Under the pieces are notes generated by a model. That model did not search any database and had not been told where the DNA came from. It saw only the letters and a program-made list of their open reading frames with translations. A program made the position numbers and the translations under genes. From contig DATCCY010000073.1 of NCBI GenBank assembly GCA_036510975.1, positions 1 to 64,000 of the forward strand: a stretch of 64,000 bases of DNA, read 5' to 3'. The DNA is from Longivirga sp036510975. GTDB lineage: Bacteria; Actinomycetota; Actinomycetes; S36-B12; CAIYMF01. This document shows, in pieces, positions 58,090-64,000 of the stretch (within the stretch, counting starts at the first letter, position 1; each line of letters starts with the position of its first letter).

Positions 58090-60566
58090 CCGGACGGCTC
58101 GGGCGAGGGTGTTCGCGGCCCGCCGGGGGCCAGCGGGCCGCCGACCGCGGCGACCGGCTTGGAGGTCGGCAGACCCGAGCCGTCGCGCCGCGGGTCGATC
58201 GGCGGCAGCGGCGCGGGGGAGCCCTGCGGGGTCGAGGCGCGCGCCGGCGCCGGACCGACCCACGCGACGAGGAGGGTGTCCTCGCCCTTGAGGAAGCGCT
58301 GCGCGCGCACGCCGCCGGTGGCGCGACCCTTGCCGGGGTACTCCGAGAACGGGGTGACCTTCACAGTCGCGCCCGACGTGCCCGGCAGCGCCCCGGTGGT
58401 GCCGGCCGCCGTGACCACCAGGCACTCGCGGTCGGTGTCGACCGCACCGAAGAACACCACGCGCTGACCGTCGGCTAGCCGGACACCGGCCATGCCGCCG
58501 GCGGGGCGGCCCTGCGGGCGGACCGACGAGGCGGGGAAGTGCAGCAGCTGGGCGTCGGTGGTCACGAAGACGAGCGCCTCCTCGCCGGTCGACAGCTCGA
58601 CGGCGCCGACGACGCGGTCGCCGTCCTCCAGCCGGATGACCGACCACGAGTCGGCCGACGACGGGACGTCCGGAGCGACCCGCTTGACCACGCCGTCGGC
58701 GGTGCCGATCGCCAGCCCGGGTCCGTCCGGTGACAGCGCGCAGAGGCCTACCGGCTGCTCGCCCTTGTCGAGCTCGACGAGGGCCGCGAGCGGTACGCCG
58801 CCCGCGAGCGAGGGTGCGCCGTGGGTCTGCGGCAGCGTCGGGAGCTCGAGCACCGGCACGCGCAGCACCCGTCCCGCGCTGGTCACGAGTCCGACGTCGC
58901 CGCGGGCGGTGCCGCGCACGGCCGAGACGACGACGTCGTGCGGCCCGCGCTCGCCGTCGGCCGGGAGGTCGCGGTCGTCACCGGTGCGCGCGAGCAGGCC
59001 GGTGCTCGAGAGCAGGACGACGCACGGGTCGTCGGCGACCTCGAGCGGCACCGCGGTGCGGGTCGGGGCGCCGGCGGACTCCAGCAGCACCGTGCGTCGC
59101 GGGGTGCCGTGCTCCTTGGCCACCGCGGCGAGCTCGTCGCCCACGACGCGGCGCAGCCGCTTGTCGTCGTCGAGGATCTCGCTGAGCTCGGCGATGCGGG
59201 CGATCAGCTCGTCGCGCTCGGTCTCGAGCTCGAGCCGGCTGAACCGCGTGAGCCGCCGCAGCGGCATGTCGAGGATGTAGGTCGCCTGGACGTCGGAGAG
59301 GTCGAAGACCGCGATGAGCCGGACCTTGGCGGCGGCCGCATCGTCGCTGGACCGGATGAGCGCGATGACCTCGTCGATGTCGAGGATGGCGACGAGCAGC
59401 CCCTCGACGAGGTGCAGGCGCTCCTCGGCACGGCGGCGTCGGTACGCCGACCGGCGGCGTACGACCTCGAGGCGGTGGGCGACGAAGACCTCGAGCATCT
59501 CCTGCAGCCCGAGGGTCCGCGGCTGACCGTCGACGAGCGCGACGGCGTTGATCGCGAACGAGTCCTCCATCGGGGTGAGGGCGTAGAGCTGCTCGAGCAC
59601 GGCCTCGGGGTGGAAGCCGTTCTTGATCTCGATGACCAGGCGCTGCCCGGACTCCATGTCGGAGAAGTCGTCGACCGCCGCGATGCCTGCGAGCCTCTTG
59701 GCGTCGACCGCCTCCTTGATCTTGGCGATCACCTTCTCCGGCCCGACGTTGTACGGCAGCTCCGTGACGACGATGCCCTTGCGGCGCGCGGTGACGCTCT
59801 CGACGTGCGCGGTCGCGCGGATGCGGAACGACCCGCGTCCGGTCTCGTAGGCCTCCCGGATGCCGTCGAGGCCGATGATCCGGCCGCCCCCGGGCAGGTC
59901 CGGGCCGGGCACGAAGCCCATGAGGTCGTCGAGGGTCGCGCGGGGGTGCGTGAGCAGGTGCCTCGCGGCGGCGATCACCTCGACGAGGTTGTGCGGCGCG
60001 ACGTTGGTGGCCATGCCGACCGCGATGCCGGCAGCGCCGTTGACGAGCAGGTTGGGGTAGGCCGCCGGCAGCACGACCGGCTCCCGTTCGCGCCCGTCGT
60101 AGTTGGGGTTGAAGTCGACGACGTCCTCGTCGAGCGAGGCCGTCATGAGCAGCGCGCTCGATGCGAGGCGGCACTCGGTGTAGCGCATCGCGGCGGGCCC
60201 GTCGTCGAGCGAGCCGAAGTTGCCGTGCCCGTCGACCAGCGGCAGTCGCAGCGAGAAGGGCTGCGCCATGCGCACCAGGGCGTCGTAGATGGCGCCGTCC
60301 CCGTGCGGGTGCAGCTTGCCCATGACGTCGCCGACCACGCGGGCGCTCTTGACGTGCCCGCGGTCCGGGCGCAGACCCATCTCCGCCATCTGGAACAGGA
60401 TGCGGCGCTGCACTGGCTTGAGACCGTCGCGCGCGTCCGGGAGCGCACGGGAGTAGATGACGGAGTAGGCGTACTCGAGGAACGAGCCGCGCATCTCCTC
60501 GCCGACGTCGATGTCGACGATCTTCTCCGGGACCCGAGGCGGGGGAGGCGTGCTACGGCGTGCCAT
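58086..60566 (-). CDS. parC: DNA topoisomerase IV subunit A
   Basis: 826 residues. The breakage domain has DARDGLKPVQRRI, KLHPHGDGAIYDALVRMAQ and the catalytic Tyr129 in AAMRYTECR. The C-terminal half is a beta-pinwheel with weak GyrA-box-like blades, without a strict QRRGG(K/R)G box, which fits ParC better than GyrA. At the quinolone-determining serine the residue is Gly (HGDG). The C-terminal 50 residues are Pro/Ser-rich. Its partner ParE is encoded at 35819-37909 on the opposite strand. Confidence 0.87.
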   Translation of the reverse strand: MARRSTPPPPRVPEKIVDIDVGEEMRGSFLEYAYSVIYSRALPDARDGLKPVQRRILFQMAEMGLRPDRGHVKSARVVGDVMGKLHPHGDGAIYDALVRMAQPFSLRLPLVDGHGNFGSLDDGPAAMRYTECRLASSALLMTASLDEDVVDFNPNYDGREREPVVLPAAYPNLLVNGAAGIAVGMATNVAPHNLVEVIAAARHLLTHPRATLDDLMGFVPGPDLPGGGRIIGLDGIREAYETGRGSFRIRATAHVESVTARRKGIVVTELPYNVGPEKVIAKIKEAVDAKRLAGIAAVDDFSDMESGQRLVIEIKNGFHPEAVLEQLYALTPMEDSFAINAVALVDGQPRTLGLQEMLEVFVAHRLEVVRRRSAYRRRRAEERLHLVEGLLVAILDIDEVIALIRSSDDAAAAKVRLIAVFDLSDVQATYILDMPLRRLTRFSRLELETERDELIARIAELSEILDDDKRLRRVVGDELAAVAKEHGTPRRTVLLESAGAPTRTAVPLEVADDPCVVLLSSTGLLARTGDDRDLPADGERGPHDVVVSAVRGTARGDVGLVTSAGRVLRVPVLELPTLPQTHGAPSLAGGVPLAALVELDKGEQPVGLCALSPDGPGLAIGTADGVVKRVAPDVPSSADSWSVIRLEDGDRVVGAVELSTGEEALVFVTTDAQLLHFPASSVRPQGRPAGGMAGVRLADGQRVVFFGAVDTDRECLVVTAAGTTGALPGTSGATVKVTPFSEYPGKGRATGGVRAQRFLKGEDTLLVAWVGPAPARASTPQGSPAPLPPIDPRRDGSGLPTSKPVAAVGGPLAPGGPRTPSPEPSG

Positions 60567-60620
60567 GCGGTGTCGCTAGCTCCTGCATCAGGGCGTCGGC
60601 GCGGTTCGCCGGCGCAGTGG

Positions 60621-61034
60621 TCAGCGGGCGGTGGGGACTCGGGTGTCGGTGGCGACCGCGGCCAGGGTGAGGATGACGAAGCCCAGCACCGCGCATCCGT
60701 AGGCGCCGACCTGGATCCGGCTCATGGCGATCCCCGTGGAACCCGAGATCGCGTTGCTGAGGATCCAGACCGCCGGCAGCCCCACGGTGACCAGGCCGCC
60801 GAGGATCACCAGGGCGCGGGAGTTGAGCAGCGCCCCGAGGACGACGACGCCGGCGGCGACGGCGACACCCAGGCCGATCGAGGTCGCGAGCGAGCTCCCC
60901 GTGGTGCGCCCCGGACTCACCAGGGACCGCAGGGCGAGGTCCCACGCGTTGGTCGAGCCGACCCAGGGCAGGAAGCTGCAGGCCAGCACGGCCAGGGCCA
61001 GCAGGAAGGCGATCAGGCGGGCGAGCGTCGTCAT
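60621..61034 (-). CDS. Four-helix membrane protein, unknown function
   Basis: 137 residues from ATG 61034. Four hydrophobic helices: LIAFLLALAVLACSFLPWV, the segment around residues 45-65, ALVILGGLVTVGLPAVWIL and YGCAVLGFVILTLAAVA. It lies 54 bases upstream of parC on the same strand. No family is recognised. Confidence 0.68.
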   Translation of the reverse strand: MTTLARLIAFLLALAVLACSFLPWVGSTNAWDLALRSLVSPGRTTGSSLATSIGLGVAVAAGVVVLGALLNSRALVILGGLVTVGLPAVWILSNAISGSTGIAMSRIQVGAYGCAVLGFVILTLAAVATDTRVPTAR

Positions 61035-61151
61035 GGCGCCCACTCTGCCATCGGCCGGGGCCGGCACCGCGCACCGCTCCGGGCTCGGCCCCGTGTCGGG
61101 GCGGCCCGCGCGCGGCAGGACGCTCCCGAGGGGGAGGTCACCCCGCGAGGT

Positions 61152-62084
61152 TCACGGGCGCGCACCGACCCGCGCGACGACCTGCGCCGCCACCCGGTTG
61201 CCGCGCTCGAGCGCGACCACGGGCGCCACGCCCTCACGCCACGCGGGCAGCCAGCCGGCCGCGAACGCGTCGCCCGCACCGGTGGTGTCGACCACGTCGA
61301 CCCCCTCGGCCGGGGAGTGGGCGGTCGCTCCGGCAGCGTCCTGGACGTAGGCGCCGCGGGCACCGAGCTTGACCACCGTCGCCCCCACCGAGCCGCACAG
61401 CGTCCGCGCCGCCAGCGTGGCACCGGCGAGGGCCGTGGCGTCGTCCTCGTCCGGTCGAGGGACCGGAAGGCCGGCGAGCAGGGCGGCCTCCGACTCGTTG
61501 GCCAGCAGCACGTCGACCCCGGTCACCCAGTCGAGGAAGCGTTCGCGGCCGACGTCGGCGAGCGGGCCGACGGACGCGACGTCGACGCTCGTGGTCATCC
61601 CGCGCAAGCGGGCCCGGTCGAGCGCGGACAGCCCCGCCATCCGGCTGCCGTCGACCAGCAGGGTGTAGCCGGACAGGTGCAGGTGGCGGCCCGGGGCGAA
61701 CAGGTCGTCCGCGAGGTCGCGGGGGGCGAGCGCCTCGTTGGCCCCGGGGTCCGGGATCATCGTGCGCTCGCCGTCCGGGGCGACGAGGACGATGCACGTC
61801 CCGGAAGGCCGGCGCGGGTCGACGGCGAGGCTGCACTCGACGCCGATGGCCTCCAGCTCGGCGCGCCCGGCCCGGCCGAGGAGGTCGTCGCCGATGCGCG
61901 CCACCAGGGTGGTGTCGTAGCCGCCGTGAGCGAGCCACGCGGCGGTGTTGGCCGCCGCGCCGCCTCCGAGCACCTGCACCGACGCGTTGGTGTCCGTGCC
62001 CTCGCGCAGGGGTCCGGGCAGCTCGGCCACGACGTCGGTCATCCACTGGCCGACGACGACGAAGCGGACGCCGGGCCCGCTCAT
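61152..62084 (-). CDS. PfkB-family sugar/nucleoside kinase
   Basis: 310 residues from ATG 62084, overlapping psuG by four bases. PfkB motifs: GGGAAANTAAWLA near residue 40 and the catalytic DTTGAGDAFAAGWL near 265. Next to psuG, the expected role is pseudouridine kinase (PsuK type), giving pseudouridine 5'-phosphate for cleavage. Ribokinase-type activity is an alternative that sequence alone does not exclude. Confidence 0.88.
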   Translation of the reverse strand: MSGPGVRFVVVGQWMTDVVAELPGPLREGTDTNASVQVLGGGAAANTAAWLAHGGYDTTLVARIGDDLLGRAGRAELEAIGVECSLAVDPRRPSGTCIVLVAPDGERTMIPDPGANEALAPRDLADDLFAPGRHLHLSGYTLLVDGSRMAGLSALDRARLRGMTTSVDVASVGPLADVGRERFLDWVTGVDVLLANESEAALLAGLPVPRPDEDDATALAGATLAARTLCGSVGATVVKLGARGAYVQDAAGATAHSPAEGVDVVDTTGAGDAFAAGWLPAWREGVAPVVALERGNRVAAQVVARVGARP

Positions 62085-62983
62085 GCCGCGAGCGCGGACG
62101 CGATGGCCGCGGCGAGCTCGGCGTTGCTGCGGACGAGCGCCACGTTGACCTCGAGGCTGCGACCCGCCGTGGCCGTGTGGAAGAACTCGAGCAGGAACGG
62201 CGTGACGTCCTTGCCGCGCACCGCCGCGGCGTCCGCCGCCGCCAGCCCCGCGGCCAGCGTCTCGTCGTGCAGCGTCCGGTCGAGCTCGTCGGCCGCGGCC
62301 ACCGGGTTGACGACGAGCACGCCGCCGTCGCACTCGAGGGCGGACCGGGCGCGCAGCACGGCCGCGACCTCTGCCGCGGAATCGACGCGCCAGTCCAGGG
62401 CGTACCCGGAGTCGGCGAGGTAGAAGCCGGGGAAGCGGTGGGTGCGGTAGCCCAGCACCGGGATGTTGAGGGTCTCGAGGCGCTCGAGGGTCGCGGCGAC
62501 GTCGAGGATGGACTTCACGCCCGCGCAGACGACGGTCACCGGTGTGGTGGCCAGCGTGGTGAGGTCGGCCGACTCGTCCCACGTGTCGCGGGCGCCGCGG
62601 TGCACGCCGCCGAGACCTCCGGTCGCGAAGACCGTGATCCCCGCCAGCGCCGCGAGGTGCGAGGTCGCCGCGACGGTGGTGGCGCCGTGGCCGCCCTTCG
62701 CGACGAGCGTGCCGAGGTCCCGGACGCTCACCTTCACGACGCCGTCGTCCTCCGCGACCGTCCGCAGCGCGTCGTCGTCGAGCCCGATCCGCGGGATCCC
62801 CGCGACCACGGCGATGGTGGCGGGCACGGCTCCGCCGGCGCGCACGCTGTCCTCGATCTCACGGGCGACCCGCAGGTTGTCCGGTCGAGGGAGCCCGTGG
62901 CTGATGATCGTGGACTCGAGCGCGACCACGGGTCGGCCGGAGCCCAGTGCGTCGGCGACCTCGGGATGGATCTGCAGGTGCAT
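62081..62983 (-). CDS. psuG: Pseudouridine-5'-phosphate glycosidase
   Basis: 300 residues from ATG 62983. Family segments include VVALESTIISHGLPRP, ATIAVVAGIPRIGL, KGGHGATTVAAT, VFATGGLGGVHRGA and RGKDVTPFLLEF. The enzyme cleaves the C-glycosidic bond of pseudouridine 5'-phosphate to uracil and ribose 5-phosphate. It overlaps the PfkB kinase gene, so the two form a pseudouridine-degrading operon. Confidence 0.92.
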   Translation of the reverse strand: MHLQIHPEVADALGSGRPVVALESTIISHGLPRPDNLRVAREIEDSVRAGGAVPATIAVVAGIPRIGLDDDALRTVAEDDGVVKVSVRDLGTLVAKGGHGATTVAATSHLAALAGITVFATGGLGGVHRGARDTWDESADLTTLATTPVTVVCAGVKSILDVAATLERLETLNIPVLGYRTHRFPGFYLADSGYALDWRVDSAAEVAAVLRARSALECDGGVLVVNPVAAADELDRTLHDETLAAGLAAADAAAVRGKDVTPFLLEFFHTATAGRSLEVNVALVRSNAELAAAIASALAA

Positions 62984-63061
62984 GACGGCCACGCTACCGG
63001 CGGCCTGCGGACGACGGGTGGCGGGCGGCTGCCGCAGGCTCCTGGCCACTACGGTGGACCC

Positions 63062-64000
63062 GTGACCACGGGGACGGAGCCGGTCCAGCCCGCGCCGGCG
63101 CACTGGGAGGCCGACGTCGCCGTCCGCGACGGACGCACCGTGCGGATCCGCCCGATCACGCCCGAGGACGGCGAGCGCCTCGCCTCGTTCCACCGCTCGC
63201 TGTCCGACGAGACCGTGTACTTCCGGTTCTTCGCGCCCTACCCGGAGCTGACCGAGCGCGACATCCATCGCTTCACCCACGTCGACCATGACGCGCGCGT
63301 CGCCCTCGTCGCGACCGTCGGCGGTGAGTTCATCGGCGTCGCCCGCTACGACCGCATCGACGAGCGCGACGCCGAGGTCGCGTTCGTCGTCCGCGACGAC
63401 CACCAGGGCCGCGGCCTCGGTTCGGTCCTCCTCGAGCACCTCGCCGCCGCGGCCCGCGAGCGCGGCGTACGGCGGTTCGTGGCGGAGGTGCTGCCGACGA
63501 ACCGGCGCATGCTGTCGACGTTCGAGGAGGCTGGCTACCACCCGTCGCACCACATCGAGGACGGCGTGGTGAGCCTGGCGTTCGACATCGAGCCCTCGGA
63601 GTCGTCCGAGGCCGTGCGGGTGGCGCGCGAGCACCGCGCCGAGGCCAGGAGCGTCGCACGGCTCGTCGCGCCGGACTCGGTCGTCGTCGTCGGCGCCGGC
63701 CGCGATCCCGGCTCGCTGGGCCATCGTCTGCTGCACCACCTCGTCGTGGGTGGCTTCGCCGGTGAGCTGTGCGCCGTGAACCGAGGGGCGGCCGCCGAGG
63801 GGTCCCGGGTGCACGACGTCCCCACCTATGCCTCGGTCTCGGAGATCCCCCACCCCGTGACGCTCGCCGTCATCGCCGTCCCGGCCGACGAGGTGCCAGC
63901 CGTCGTCGACGAGTGCGGCGCCGCGGGAGTCGCCGGACTGCTCGTGGTCTCGAGCGGCTTCGCCGAGAGCGGCGCCGAGGGCCTCGCACGGCAGCGCGCA
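63062..64000 (+). CDS. GNAT acetyltransferase/CoA-binding fusion, N-terminal part
   Basis: The gene runs from GTG 63062 off the right edge (313 codons visible). Residues 15-175 are a GNAT domain (VRIRPITPEDGERL, DHQGRGLGSVLLEHL with the acetyl-CoA loop). From about 200 a CoA-binding Rossmann domain begins (VVVVGAGRDPGSLGHRLL, VIAVPADEVP). This order matches actinobacterial bifunctional GNAT/ADP-forming acetate-CoA-ligase-like proteins, which include Pat protein acetyltransferases. The ATP-grasp part should lie outside. Confidence 0.87.
   Translation, partial: MTTGTEPVQPAPAHWEADVAVRDGRTVRIRPITPEDGERLASFHRSLSDETVYFRFFAPYPELTERDIHRFTHVDHDARVALVATVGGEFIGVARYDRIDERDAEVAFVVRDDHQGRGLGSVLLEHLAAAARERGVRRFVAEVLPTNRRMLSTFEEAGYHPSHHIEDGVVSLAFDIEPSESSEAVRVAREHRAEARSVARLVAPDSVVVVGAGRDPGSLGHRLLHHLVVGGFAGELCAVNRGAAAEGSRVHDVPTYASVSEIPHPVTLAVIAVPADEVPAVVDECGAAGVAGLLVVSSGFAESGAEGLARQRA

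Noticed and set aside
58821..62423. A 1,200-codon plus-strand frame opposite parC, the membrane gene and the PfkB gene
   Set aside because: It spans several well-supported minus-strand genes and has no recognisable domain.

Overview
The window is GC-rich DNA with dense, mostly four-base-overlapping operons and frequent GTG starts. It carries typical actinobacterial families: DUF2510 proteins, a class E sortase with an LAxTG substrate, DUF7455 small zinc proteins, a WS/DGAT acyltransferase, a sucrase-ferredoxin protein, and a topoisomerase IV pair separate from gyrase. I read it as a high-GC actinobacterial chromosome, most likely Nocardioidaceae or a relative. The genus is a guess. I saw no rRNA, tRNA, CRISPR array, intact insertion sequence or prophage.

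Layout. 1-11.5 kb: a truncated acyl-CoA synthetase, many small stress or membrane proteins, a stomatin-like SPFH protein, a class E sortase, a glutamate-cysteine-ligase-like/class II amidotransferase pair and an orphan type IV pilin. 11.5-25.3 kb: PlsC, a SulP transporter facing a very large DUF1269-like/sulfatase fusion with its radical-SAM maturase, an ArsR-controlled SRPBCC region including an SRPBCC-Ppx/GppA fusion, a transhydrogenase and a WS/DGAT. 25.3-35.5 kb: a giant multipass membrane protein with an apparent 5' frameshift. It is followed by two sortase-substrate genes, an 809-residue repeat protein ending in LAHTG and a small frameshifted LPKTG protein. Each is preceded by a 100-nt element 82% identical to the other that folds like a pseudoknotted leader RNA. 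35.8-60.6 kb: parE and parC bracket about 20 kb of mainly catabolic genes. 60.6-64 kb: a membrane protein, a PfkB kinase/PsuG pair and the start of a GNAT/CoA-ligase fusion.

The most interesting system is the divergent catabolic block at 40.4-56.5 kb. The rightward operon encodes two XylE-like catechol 2,3-dioxygenases, a histidine phosphatase, and a two-subunit PEP-synthase-like phosphotransferase that resembles phenylphosphate synthase. It continues with a Rieske oxygenase, a zinc-ribbon protein, a hydratase, a HAD phosphatase-like protein and a ferredoxin reductase. The leftward operon encodes an IclR regulator, hydratase, acetaldehyde dehydrogenase, 4-hydroxy-2-oxovalerate aldolase, hydratase and a Rieske ferredoxin. 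Together they suggest an aerobic route in which a phenolic substrate is activated as an aryl phosphate, oxidised by a three-component Rieske oxygenase, dephosphorylated to a catechol and meta-cleaved to pyruvate and acetyl-CoA. The substrate and the order of steps are inference.

Limits: all calls come from reading translated sequence and motifs by eye. Family names with DUF numbers are from memory, and no database search was run.
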